The position numbers and the translations under genes were made by a program. This document shows, one piece after another, positions 53,301-64,000 of a stretch of DNA of 64,000 nt. Each line of letters opens with the position of its first letter. Position 1 is the stretch's first letter. The stretch covers positions 86,238,058 through 86,302,057 of the forward strand of contig CM054178.1 in NCBI GenBank assembly GCA_028829895.1, given 5' to 3'. The notes beneath the pieces were generated by a model that saw nothing but the letters and a program-made list of their open reading frames with translations, was not told where the DNA came from and ran no database searches. This stretch comes from Sinotaia quadrata. Its lineage: Eukaryota > Mollusca > Gastropoda > Architaenioglossa > Viviparidae.

Positions 53301-54160
53301 TTGTGATGTTCAGTCTAAATATGCATGAAGTGTGATGTTCAGTCTAAATATGCATTCAAAGAAACGAAAGTTGCTAAGGAGTGTAGAATTGCGCAGGAAA
53401 AGTGGGGGAAATTTCATATTTCTTTTGCAGAATAATAAAAAAACAGCATGTTTAATCTGTTTACAACAAAAAATTGTCACCAAGAGTATAGCGTCCGATT
53501 ACATTATAAATTCAGTCATGCGAAGAAATACACCGGATGCTCAGGAAAGATATGCGATGACAAAGTTAACTCGAGAATGTGTTGGAGTAGTAATAATCCT
53601 TCTTCAAAATGAACCCCACCAAATAACTAAGGCGACTGTTCACGCCAGTTGTATGATTGCGCATGTACTTGCTCGGTTGTTAAAACCTATCATAGACAGG
53701 GTCATAATTAAGAAGTGCATGCAGATCAATGCATAGTTAATATGCCCAGATAAAAGACATTTAATGCTCAATAAACTATTACTATACTTGTATTAATATT
53801 TTTTTAAATATTTCTGGCCAATTTTTGCGGCCCTTCTGAGAGCATTAGAATTTAAACGTGGAGGATTGAGTTTAACACCCCGGGTGTAATGACAATGAAA
53901 ACTAAACTTGCCAGATCGAATTAGTTCTTAGTTATTATACAGGTGAGACATGACACGCATCTTACCTTTACATTTGCAGTCACACTTGTCGTCTGCTTTG
54001 ACGATAATAAATGGCTGCATGAAGAGAGCGAGCATAATCATGAGCTGGAACAGGAAAATAAAACAAACTATGTCAAAGTTGTGTGTGTAAAAAATTAAAG
54101 TGACTGAACTAGGTTATAATGGGACTCTTGAATTCTCAGAGCTTGAACTAATTCAAACCG

Positions 54161-54225
<65 letters not shown>

Positions 54226-54687
54226 TATTATATATATGTATATATGTTTGTGAGAGAGAGTATTAAGTGCTTGAACTAATTCAAGCGGTTATGTATGAGA
54301 ACTAAAAGCTATTAACTAGATCAAAGTGAAGCATGGATTCAAAATTGTTGATCTACCTAAATGTCGCGAGTGTCGGTTCAAGGATGAATTAATTCAAAAG
54401 TAGTTTGTGTATGTGTGTGAGTGTGTGTCTTGAAAACGATTGAACTAAAGTAATGGTTTCACAATAAAACACGAAAAAACGAAACAAAGAAGAGAAGATA
54501 AAATAAAAACGAAAGATAACTTTCAATGCTTTCGGATGTGTAAACGATTTAATTTAGACTATCCGTACATCGACAGATTAAATGTTGTATCGCTTAGTAT
54601 TTATGCATGTATTTTTAACGAATGTGTTTACATTTTCTTCCCAAGACCGCAAAGACTTCCAATATCGCTACTCACCTTGAAGTTCAT
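50368..54687 (-). CDS. IFI-4: IFI6/IFI27-like protein, 4 exons, 135 aa (duplication copy B)
   Basis: Minus-strand paralogue of IFI-3. Coding exons: 54687-54676 (MNFK), 54044-53966 (79 nt), 51195-51008 (188 nt), 50496-50368 (129 nt, TAA). The signal peptide core is LMIMLALFMQPFIIV, followed by the same KADDKCDCKCK motif. The core has VAGGVAAVVAAPFAL, GFGAGGIAAGSLAAKAMSLT, GYGAGVVGTLQ|AAGASGIG. Like IFI-3 it uses a GC donor (CAG|gcaagc) in its last intron. Substitutions relative to IFI-3 are mostly conservative and the frame is open, so both copies look functional. Reading enters the 26-bp satellite at Arg129 and stops after seven codons. Intron 2 (2.8 kb) holds a hAT transposon fossil and two minisatellites. 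Confidence 0.88.
51490..51945. repeat. CACATATCACAA-type minisatellite inside the hAT fossil
   Basis: Words such as cacatatcacaaaccgctca recur. A ~63-bp higher-order unit with cataagtcgatgattatcac is repeated at 51765-51900. A short relative occurs in copy A (28560-28630). Confidence 0.9.
52430..53350. repeat. 29-bp minisatellite inside the hAT fossil
   Basis: More than 30 copies in sub-families: ttcagccttactatgcttga gttgtgata in the centre, and ttcagtctaaatatgcatga agtgtgatg on the right. Absent from copy A. Confidence 0.95.
53353..53736 (+). pseudogene. hAT transposase remnant (GTF2IRD2/ZBED-like N-terminal part)
   Basis: The frame reads HSKKRKLL..., then NFIFLLQNNKKTACLICLQQ, resembling the BED-type zinc-finger start of GTF2IRD2/FAM200-like hAT proteins (KKRK... 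YFF... CLIC). Its end, VHASCMIAHVLARLLKPIID...IIKKCM, matches the conserved A-S-x-x-(I/V)-A...KP..DGE.IK.CM segment that follows. The zinc-ligand histidines are missing and the DDE catalytic core is absent, so it is inactive. The open frame begins within the 29-bp minisatellite. Confidence 0.7.
54166..54222. repeat. (GT)n microsatellite in IFI-4 intron 1
   Basis: About 28 GT units; the copy A equivalent is at 29255-29302. Confidence 0.95.
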
Positions 54688-54781
54688 GATGACAAAAAAG
54701 ACGCCTACCACGACACAGCAGTTGCCACTTACCCCACAGCTCACATCTGTGCAGCTCTTGACGATTTGATGACTGACTGAC

Positions 54782-54860
54782 TATTTTATACCATTCAAAT
54801 AATAGCCCTGATGTGACTCAGCAATGGTCTCCCAACGTATGTCACATAACTCTGAACCAA
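54782..54860 (-). promoter_or_regulatory. IFI-4 core promoter: TATA box with AP-1 and CCAAT motifs
   Basis: TATAAAATA on the minus strand at 54790-54782 lies about 95 bp upstream of the ATG. An AP-1 site (TGAGTCA, 54814-54820) and ATTGG elements follow upstream, as in IFI-3. The CRE-like TGACGTAA of IFI-3 is disrupted here, so the two paralogues may differ in inducibility. Confidence 0.6.
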
Positions 54861-55304
54861 TGAAATATCTGGAACGAGCTCACTTCAGAATTTTAACCAA
54901 TAGAATGTAAGATACACTTTATTTAGTCAAAATTATCCGAAAGACGATAAGACGATTATATTTTGGCCAACTGCCATTCACCTGCATATGCTTAAGCGGC
55001 AGCGATAGTTAAATTTAGGTTTGAAGATAACCCAGCCATAGAGACACGTCAACAGTTTCAAATTTGCTGACGTATTTTTTTCTAGATTTGAAGCCACAAA
55101 TACATGAAATCCTGAGGAATGTTGCTGTTACTGTTGCTTTGCTATATTCGTTTTGTATCAGAAACTTCAGCAATTGCATCGAGTCCTTTACGTACGTACG
55201 TGAATGTGTGTGCGTACATGTGCACGCACTCTTGCTATCTTTCCTGTAGTGTTCTTGTCGACTCGCACCGATCAGCTCGATCAGTCACTTCATTATGTCG
55301 CTTT

Positions 55305-55402
55305 AGTTGACCAGTTTCGGCACTGCATTCTTATCTCATTAATTGACCAGTTTCGGCACTGCATTTTTAGCTCATTAATTGACCAGTTTCGGCACTGCAT
55401 AA
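55305..55402. repeat. 36-bp tandem repeat upstream of IFI-4
   Basis: Three copies of ttgaccagtttcggcactgc with a ~16-bp tail. Copy A has a single copy near 30597. Confidence 0.9.
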
Positions 55403-55790
55403 GTATACATGTGTTTACGAACGACTTAATCTCATGTGCAGCAAGGCTCAGCCCTCCCGCTTAAAGTTCTTAGTTCGTTCCTAAAAAATCGAGCGCTAAT
55501 CGAAAAAGTGCTGAAAGAACATTTATTTTCCACAGGAGTTAATAAAACAAAATAATTCGTTCCCACGTTTCAATAGCAAGGAGTTCAGTGCTCAGCAGAA
55601 GATCGATTTTTTTTTAAAGCGTATAACAGTCATCTGACATTGACATAAAATAAAAACATTGTTTCGTCAAATATGCACTAATCGAGGAACGTAAGACATT
55701 GGGAATAGTTGTACATAGTTTAGGTGTTGCTTGAATTTGTTGACTGACTACGGCTTCGGTGTGCGCGCGCATGGGTGTTTGTGTGTGAGA

Positions 55791-55794
<4 letters not shown>

Positions 55795-55861
<67 letters not shown>
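55795..55861. repeat. (GT)n microsatellite, copy B
   Basis: About 33 GT units. Confidence 0.95.
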
Positions 55862-56638
55862 ATACGTTTGTACATTTATGATTTATCTGTGCACTCTATT
55901 AATCAGCTTTGTTTTATAAGTATGTAGACTATCACAAACGAGCAGAATGTCCTTGACCAGGAGTCGTACAGCTTTCACTCTAGGGCGTCTAGGCAATACT
56001 ATGTATTTTTGGAACAAAAAGTGAAAGTAGATGTTTTTCCCCAGAAGGCGTAAATATCGGACTTGTCGGTAATATGAGCGGGAAGAAATCCTGTGTCGAC
56101 AGTCGTAATGCCAACTATCGACACGTAGGTGTTTTTTGATTGGCTAATGTGATCACGTGTTACATTCTAAAGAGCGATAGTTGGTGGGGGTCCTGCAGTT
56201 CAGAGCTACAACTTGAACATCTCAAGCATCTTGAATTTTTTTTCAAAAATTAATAATAATAATAATAATGATTTAATAATAAATATAGAATACAAGAACG
56301 GCAAATCTCTTTTTTATCAAACAAAATATTGACCTCACAGAGTCTTGTAAGTGGTGATTTATATTAGTTCTTTAAGTGCAATTTTAAATAACGCTGGGTG
56401 CGAAGTGGATGTTTACAATATTAAATATTCATCATGATGATAATTATGGTGGTGGTATTGATGATGGCGATGACGACGATGAAAACGACGATAGTGATGT
56501 GATGATGATGATGTAGTCTTTTAATAAGACATTTGTCGAATTTCATGATGATACTATACTGCTAACAGTCTTTACGTAATAAATATCAACCAACAATAGC
56601 GCGTTACAACGCACTTCGTCACTCGCCATCCACGACTG

Positions 56639-56646
56639 TTTAAAAG
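56639..56646 (+). promoter_or_regulatory. TATA-like box of IFI-5
   Basis: TTTAAAAG lies 112 bp upstream of the IFI-5 ATG, a spacing close to the TATA-to-ATG distances of IFI-3 and IFI-4. Weak match, judged mainly by position. Confidence 0.35.
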
Positions 56647-56757
56647 AGCCAGACATGCGTATCTGAAGTGATTCAAGAAATACTCCCGGTCACAGTGTTC
56701 TTATCCTCGTTCGTGACACTACACTTCTTTGTACTTTGCTTTGTCACAAACTGAACC

Positions 56758-57073
56758 ATGAAATACCAAGTGAGTAGAATAAAATTTGTTTATGATAGAG
56801 TGAAATTCAAGTAAGTAGTATTCCATTTATTTAAGACGAAGAATAAAATGAAAATTTAGGTGAATAGTGAAGTAATTTCCATTTATTACATCGTTAGTAT
56901 TGCCTTTAGACTCTGTCAACGCTATTACATGGCTGACGTCTTGATGGTTCCAAATTATTCTATAATATTTTTCTTTGATTCCTGTATTACAATTAGTTCT
57001 ACCAACTTTCTAAATTTTGCCTGTTGGGCAAAAGATAGATAGATAGATAGATAGACAGACACAGACAGACAGA

Positions 57074-57113
<40 letters not shown>

Positions 57114-57146
57114 TAGATGTATAGACAGATAGATAGATAGACAGGC

Positions 57147-57192
<46 letters not shown>

Positions 57193-59535
57193 GTAGGTAG
57201 ATAGATAGATAGATGCATTGCTCTTCTACAGTGTTTGTTACTTACAATTTATTTGTAGTCTTTTTCATATTATTATTATTTGATAATATATTTGTATATG
57301 CTATTAATGTTTCTAATTTTATTGTTGATTTTGTTTTTACATTGCTGTTGTTAATACATTATTATTTATGTGTTTGTTGATATTTTATGAATTTGCTCAT
57401 TGTGTACAGTAGTCTTGCTATAAATGTTTACTTTACAACAATAATCAATACGTCACCTACTTTATATACATATGTAAAATGCAAATTACCAGTGTATGTT
57501 GCTATTATTATTATTATTATTATTATTATTACACACTTGAAATGTATCTAACTTCGAGAAATAATTGTTTGTTTATTATTTTCTCTACCAGTTTATTGTC
57601 GTGTTGGTTCTGTTGATGACGTCATTTGCACAGGTACAAGGTACGGACAGCCATTTGTTTTATATTAGGTTATTATTTGACTCAGTATGGGCTTCCAGCA
57701 AACGCATCCTGGATACTAGACTGTTCATTTTGCAAGAAACCAGTTCAGTGAATCAATATCTCCTATTCAAAATGTTGTCATTATTATAAAGATAAATTTA
57801 AAAATCGCATATCCATTAATTTTAGTATATTCTGATATGAATACTCGCAGTCTATATGCGTGTGAATTTGTTTAGATGTGTATGTGTGTGTAAAATAAAA
57901 CTATATTATAGTGAAAAGAGCTACAGTCCTTTCTTTCAAACTACATTTTGCATGGAAGAGCGACCTTGGTATTTTAACAACATTTGCGTTTGATGACAAG
58001 AAATTTAGAAATGTTAAATTGTTTTAATAAAGGATTCTTACGAACTTATTGAAATAATTCAAAAGAAAGACTTTTCGCTTTATTTCTTAACTTGTGATTA
58101 TTAATGTATATGTGCATTTATGTAATGTGTATGTATTTTGTATGTACGTATGTATGTATGCATTTATGTATGTATTTATGTATGTATGAATGCATCTATG
58201 TATGTAAGTATGTATGTGTGCATGTTTGAATGCAGATATGTATGTGTGCATGTATGAATGCATATATGTATGTATGTATGATTTTATGTATATATGAATG
58301 CATTTATGTATGTATGTACGGTTGTATCTGCTAAACGCGATGTGGCCAATTGTGACGTAATAAAAAAATAAACTAATGTTAAGACTCTCAAGCTTCAGGT
58401 GAAAACATTAAAAGCGAGATCCATTTCAGAGTGGAAATGGACATTGTAAACTTCATTTCCTTTCAACAGAACAGTCTTCGATTCTTTACAGCCATTGCGT
58501 TTTCACATCAATAAAAATTAAAACTGTTTTCATTATTAAATTGGATTACGGATTTAGGAGAAAGATATAATTGTCTTTAATTCGCAAGTGTTATGGAAAC
58601 TCCTTCTTTAAGTTGTCCGATGTTTAATTCGTTTCAAACACAGGTGGATTTTGGGGATTTGTCGGCGGTGCTGTTGTGTGTGTTGTTGCGGCACCATTCG
58701 TGGCCCCAGTGCTTGGCTTTACTGCTGCAGGAATCGCAGCCGGCAGCGTTGCCGCAACATGTAAGTAATATTCCGTTCGTGTTGTTTCATTCAACAAATT
58801 GATCATCGAATGATAACACGAATTTTTATAAATCTCCATTTCTAGTTTTCCAAGGATTTTCATGGTACGTGGTGATGAATGCTACCCTTTGTTGGAATGT
58901 GTAATATTAAGTTCTAGCTCTTCAAATTAAATAAAGAAACTTTCTTCATTTATAATTATAAAAACATATTTATGTCTTAAGTGCAAAGCCTTGCAAAGTA
59001 ATGATTTTATGTTCATTCGTAAAACAATCTTCCTTATTGTTCAAACTTCTTAACATGTTTCCAAGCCAGGAGATTTAGTAATGTATTATTTCAATTAAAC
59101 AAATGGTGTAATTTATTTAATATTAGTAATAAGGCCATGTACACTGTAAACAATGTTTTAAACACATAAACAACTTTGCTTACCACTTAATTCACCGAGG
59201 AGAGGCTTATTAAGTAAGAAACGAGTATGGGTGCCTTGGTCATTCTTAACTATTGCTGCTGTTGTTATTTTGTGTGTGAGTTGTATGTGTGTGTTTATGT
59301 ATGTGGTGGAGAAGGGTGTAAGAAACTTTTCTAAAATTTGTGTTAAATACGTGCATGATTTTTGTTCTGTGCTCGCTTTACAGCCATGTCTGTGGCAAGC
59401 ACATACGGAGGAATGGCGGCAGTGTCGGCCCTGCAGTCTGTTGGTGCTGCCGGCTTAACACTCAAAACAGCGGGTGTGCTATCGACTGTTGGGGGCTTGG
59501 TTGGGGAAGTGGTCACTGGATCAGACTGCGACTAA
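56758..59535 (+). CDS. IFI-5: IFI6/IFI27-like protein, 4 exons, 109 aa
   Basis: Plus-strand gene, divergent from IFI-4. Coding exons: 56758-56769 (MKYQ, then gtgagt), 57592-57640 (49 nt), 58644-58760 (117 nt), 59384-59535 (152 nt, TAA). Phases 0, 1, 1; all introns GT-AG. Residues 1-20 are a clean signal peptide ([16 protein letters not shown]). The core follows directly: [57 protein letters not shown], then [14 protein letters not shown]. It resembles vertebrate ISG12 most closely in spacing ([10 protein letters not shown]). It lacks the Cys-x-Cys-x-Cys motif, and its core intron falls before SMS rather than at LQ|A, so it belongs to a different subgroup from IFI-1, -3 and -4. The matching part of copy A is deleted. 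Confidence 0.88.
57032..57214. repeat. (GATA)n/(GACA)n microsatellite in IFI-5 intron 1
   Basis: Compound tetranucleotide array of tagatagatagacagacaga type, 180 bp. Confidence 0.95.
58110..58325. repeat. (TATG)n degenerate microsatellite in IFI-5 intron 2
   Basis: tatgtatgtatg words with variants; higher-order pattern gaatgcatttatgtatgtat. Confidence 0.9.
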
Positions 59536-59994
59536 AACACCGGCTTTTGAAGTTCAAGGACTTTCTCTTCTACCCATTTTATAGAGAAAGGAAATTTAAA
59601 AGCAGTTAAAAAGAGCTTTAATAGTGTAATAATTCTTTAATTTTAGTATTTCATTATAAAAGTCTGAAACGTAACGCTTAGCCTCCTGAACACTGAATAG
59701 CTTTCTGTTCCGGTGTTAAAGGTCATTGTGTAACCTTTTCAACACTTCAACATTTCTATAAATATCTAAGCCTAAGTATGTCAGATGTTACTGACGTCAT
59801 ACTGGTATGCATTCGATGTAGTACGATGTGTGCTGTACGAATAAGTGACTGGCATGACGCAATAATTGTGACGAAGAATGTTATGTCATCCGGTTCTTGA
59901 ATTATATTTGATTGTTCAATGTTCTGAAAAGTCCAGAGAAAAACATCTTTTTTTTTTCTTAATTTTTTTTAAGTGTTCAACTTTTGATCACCAA

Positions 59995-60170
59995 GTAATA
60001 CCTGACCTATATTTAACATCGTAAGATCAACTTATCATATTTGACCTATATTCTACTTCTTAAGATCGCCTTATTATAACTGACCTATATTCAACTTCTT
60101 AAGATCGCCTTATCATATCTTGATCAATAATCAACTTCTTAAAATCCCCGTATCATACCTGTTCTATCTA
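59995..60170. repeat. ~40-bp tandem repeat downstream of IFI-5
   Basis: Four diverged copies of gacctatattcaacttctta followed by agatcgccttatcatatct. Confidence 0.85.
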
Positions 60171-61314
60171 ATTATATGATTGCTATTTTATTAATATTAT
60201 CATTAAATTGAGAATTAAATGTTATTTTATTTGTAGACAATCTAGAAGTGCTCTTAAGTTCTAAGTATTTGTGTTTCGCTTTACAGTAAAATAGATATTT
60301 TAGAGAGGTATACGCTCAACAACCTGAGTATTTTTCTTCTTGTGACTTTGCATTTTCTAACACGACGCTAAAACTTATTTTACCACAAACATCAACTATC
60401 AATTTGGTATGAAGAATCTCAACACCATGTATTTTAATCAGAGTTAAATTCATGAATACTCGAAAGGGTCGACAATGAGAGTAATATTAGATTTTTTATT
60501 TTTATTTTAGTAGTCGTAATGCACAAATTTCATGAAAACTGTATATGAAGATTTTCGGTTAATAAATGATTGCTTTTGTTTGGATAATTTTGCAGTGTAC
60601 ATTTTTTGTGTGAAATGAGTTATTTTTCGCATTTATTTTAATTAGTTACATACTTGTCAGTGTTAATTTCTAAATAAGTGTTGTTTGTTTGTATAGTGTA
60701 ATTAACGTAAGCATGTACTTTGAATGGAGTCCTTCTTTCAGAATTTGCCAAATACAAATATGTTTAGTCATGACGTCATTGTCTAAATCATATAGATGTA
60801 TGGGCACTTTCAATTCCAGACGATAGGGTCGATAAATCTTGACTAAAACCTAGAAAAAGAATGTATGTATTCTCTACTCTGGAATTTGAACTCGACGCCT
60901 GCCTCATGAAACTAAAATATCTACTGTCTAAGTTAGAATTGAAATGACATCACTTTTATATACAACTTTTCATTAATTCGTCACTAAATCTATTAAATTT
61001 ATATATTAGCAAAACATTGTAAAATTATCATAAACATAACGAATTCATTTCGGAAATTACACCAAGTAGTATCAGAAATGATAGAATAGTAGTGATGGTC
61101 AGTAAAATTAGATATTATAATTATTTCGAGGAATTTAGTGTGGAATTGTAATACTTTCGTATTTGTCCGAAAACGCAGGTAGCTATTAAAACAGCAGATG
61201 TAGCAAACCTGCAATCATTCCATTAAAGATTCCTTTGTTTTAAAGCTACGCTATTCATTTAGCAATACTTACCATTTACTTTTATAAATCTATTTGCATA
61301 CCTATAGTTAAATA

Positions 61315-63530
61315 GTTACTCTCCTCAGTCTTAGCGATTTAATATGAAAATTTTCTTTAATGCTGTCCTGACTTTTATATAAAATAAAAAAAGATAATGT
61401 TCGTACTTTGTATGTGTAATTGTGACTTTGTTGTTTCACAGTTGCAAGTTTTATGTATGTTTTCTGTTGGCTGATTTGGTTTGTTGTTTGGTTTGTTGAT
61501 GATGTGGTTGGTTGATTTGTTTTTATTGTAATTTTATCTACAGGTATTGTTTATGTACGTTGTGTTGGTGTTGATTATAATTTGATTTTTTGTGATAGTT
61601 GTATTTTAGCATGTAAAGATATTTTTTGTTTGACGAATATAACCAGGCTGTGTCATTTGAACAGAATAGATGGGACCACACGAATCAAAGAGGGCCGCCA
61701 TTTTCTTGTTGTTTGATTCCATTAATTCAGTAGCATGCTGGTAGGTTTATTTGAGTAGCAGTCTCTAATAAAACGGAGAGATTTAAGCATCTCAAAACTG
61801 AAGGTATGCAAGTATACTAAGTAACTTAGCGTGCTCTTATAATTTAAAGCGAAAAGAATAAAACTAACGCACAACAACACACTTTAAAGGGTTAGCATTG
61901 CTAATTACTTCCATTAGTACTTCGACAAAACCTAGTCAATCTGTTATGAAAGAACGACAAATGCACTTTCTGAATTAAAATATGTTCTCGTACGGGACTT
62001 TGCCGAACACAAGATTTCGGTTATCTTCGGAAAGACATAGGCTTGCAACGTCATGAGAGTGAAACATAGCACCTATCCAAACAGATGAAAGTCTAATCGA
62101 TAATGAATCAGCTGAGATATCTCCAGGTAGCCAGGTCTAAAGCCAGGATGATCCATTATGCACTTTATACCCTGGCCTGATTCCTGTTTAAATTTATCCA
62201 CAATGGCATATATTTTGGGTGCTTTATACATTACACTCAGTTTTTTTGGCAATTTTTGGATTTTCCAAATTTACGCCTGTAAAGCGCAACAAATGAAAAT
62301 ATATATGTATATGACACAAACGTAGTGCAATTGCGTGTACGATGTGGCAAGAAGTAATTATATAGTGATTGCCACCATATTTACAAATGATGACAAAATG
62401 ATATCATCATAATGACAAGGCACTACTATACAGTCTGAACTGTTTATTTTCAGATGGGATTTACATAACATTTTCCAAGTTCTGCCATTACGAAAACGAA
62501 GCACACGTGGAGTACATTTACCAGTTATGAAAAGATAGATATATATAGATATGCAATATGCCGAAGCCACTTGTGCTGCACGCAGAAGGATTGAGGTCAA
62601 GTTCATTGATCAAAAGTGGGCAGTGGAAATGTATAGAAGGGGGGGAAAGGTGGACAGTAAGGATGGGTGACTGTTGGCAGGATACGGGATGCCCTTATAT
62701 GGACGTTTGCATTCCGATCAATGATGCGAGAGAACTGTTAGTTTGACCCAGAGTCGGTCACATATATATTGCCAGTAAATATGCAAATTGTCATGCACTG
62801 CTCCTGCATCATTCATAAAGGGGTTGAAATCTGCATGGATAAGAAAAAGGCTTGCCCAGAGAGAGATGGCTTTTTCATATCGTTCAGTGATTCTCTGCTA
62901 AACTGATCCTCCTTTCACAGTGAAGCACACACCTTATTCCTGTCACCAGCTGAAGGTCATAGACAAGAGCGAGAGGCATTGCACAAGTGAGCAATGACAC
63001 AACTGGTTCACATCTACTGACAACAACAAAGTTCAATTATCTCGAGATTACCCAATTTATAATCGACCATATGAACATTAATTTTAGGACAGTAAATGGA
63101 CAGATGGTCTCAGTTGACCTGTGTTTTCAGAAATCTAATGCTATTGTTCTCTTTTTATTGTTATTATTACATCTTCTTTGTTCTTGTTATCTGAAACCCA
63201 CATTCTGGTTAACTCATTAGTGTGACCGAGAAGAGTTGGCTAAGGGGTGGGGGGAGGGCCTGAGCCCGATAAATGTGAGTTATTTGTCATAATTAAACAA
63301 AAGGAAAGATAACATTGCCAACTCAAGGCACATAGCCAATATTGTCTGTTGCTATGTTGAGTAATTGAAGGGTCCAAATAAATAGGTCTAATCTAGAGAC
63401 TGAAGGACAGATTTAGCCGCATGAGCTGTTGCCAGTATTAGAGATAAGATAATGTAATAAACTTCTTGATTAATAATTTTGAGTCTAATACTGCAACTGG
63501 TTCATTAAACAAACACGTGCATGTGACATT
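61315..63530. other. Right flank without a recognised gene
   Basis: Copy B similarity ends near 61310. No family, RNA gene or mobile-element signature was recognised here. Confidence 0.4.
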
Positions 63531-63534
63531 GAGT

Positions 63535-63536
63535 GT

Positions 63537-63630
<94 letters not shown>
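63535..63630. repeat. (GT)n microsatellite
   Basis: About 47 GT units. Confidence 0.95.
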
Positions 63631-63633
<3 letters not shown>

Positions 63634-64000
63634 GAGAAAGATATTTCCACTGGAGTGTAATTATAAAGCAAAATTTAAATCATACAATTGCTATATTTAA
63701 ATTTATTGTTTTGTAAGTCAACGGTCTACTTTGTCCATAAATCTTTTTTGTTTACACAGGACTAGAAACACTACTGTACATCACTCGTGTATGACACTTT
63801 GACAATAACTGGTGTGTGCATACCTCTCCGGTACAATCCAACGTACCACAAAGCAAGGATTATTTTTTTTTAAGGTATACCACGAATCAATACCAGGAAT
63901 CATAAAGCATTTCATGTTGTTAGTTAGCGAGTTTTGATAAGTGTAAGAGATGTCTTTTCACTGTCACCACAAAAACCTTAATGTTGTACTGCAATTATTA
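63631..64000. other. Right end, nothing recognised
   Basis: Unique sequence with no open frame or repeat of note. Confidence 0.4.

Larger units (their letters stand above)
51278..53882 (+). mobile_element. hAT-family transposon fossil in IFI-4 intron 2
   Basis: The left end (GTGTGTCAAATATATGGCCC) and right end (reverse complement GGGGTGTTAAACTC) are typical hAT inverted termini. They are flanked by GTGTAACA and GTGTAATG, a degraded 8-bp target duplication. The interior holds a transposase remnant and two minisatellites (51.49-51.95 and 52.44-53.35 kb) that probably expanded inside the dead element. Confidence 0.65.
45634..61310 (+). repeat. Segmental duplication, copy B (with IFI-4 and IFI-5)
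   Basis: Counterpart of copy A. Its left edge coincides with the centre of a perfect palindrome. It is larger in the IFI-4 part because the 26-bp satellite and the hAT-bearing intron are longer, and it retains IFI-5. It lacks the 1.7-kb insertion present in copy A at 38317. Confidence 0.85.

Overview
This window is eukaryotic nuclear DNA: AT-rich, intron-containing, full of microsatellites and minisatellites, with fossil transposons and no bacterial-style operons. Most long open frames are translated low-complexity repeats (poly-Tyr, poly-Asn, Cys-Val or Leu-Ser runs). The gene family, repeat style and tiny spliced genes fit an invertebrate, most likely a mollusc or other lophotrochozoan. That assignment is an inference; no rRNA, tRNA or mitochondrial marker is present to confirm it.

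The only genes I can support are five small spliced members of the interferon-alpha-inducible IFI6/IFI27 (ISG12, FAM14; Pfam Ifi-6-16) family. I rebuilt them exon by exon: IFI-1 (minus, 4281-11253, 129 aa), IFI-2 (minus, 16930-22287, 124 aa), IFI-3 (minus, 27340-29778, 146 aa), IFI-4 (minus, 50368-54687, 135 aa) and IFI-5 (plus, 56758-59535, 109 aa). A decayed exon of a sixth copy lies near 32.65-32.85 kb. All five start with a 12-nt coding exon (ATG plus three codons) ending in phase 0, then a signal-peptide exon ending in phase 1, then one or two exons for the hydrophobic Gly/Ala-rich core. IFI-1, IFI-3 and IFI-4 carry a Cys-x-Cys-x-Cys motif at residues 25, 27 and 29.

Layout. 1-4.25 kb: minisatellites and unassigned DNA. 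4.28-11.25 kb: IFI-1 with large repeat-filled introns and a possible Penelope-like reverse transcriptase scrap. 11.3-16.9 kb: minisatellites. 16.9-22.4 kb: IFI-2, whose upstream flank carries an ISRE-like site. 23.4-40.0 kb (copy A) and 45.6-61.3 kb (copy B) are an old, rearranged direct segmental duplication. Copy A holds IFI-3 and the pseudo-exon; copy B holds IFI-4 and IFI-5. A 1.7-kb insertion in copy A, probably a solo LTR, has its empty site preserved in copy B. A hAT transposon fossil sits in the same intron of IFI-3 and IFI-4. A separate 1.6-kb inverted-repeat transposon lies at 41.1-42.8 kb, a LINE tail at 44.4 kb, and a perfect 296-bp palindrome at 45.49-45.78 kb on the left edge of copy B. 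61.3-64 kb holds no gene I can recognise.

The five genes look like a locally expanding innate-immunity or apoptosis-type cluster diversifying by duplication, transposon insertion and satellite encroachment. Function is inferred from family membership only.
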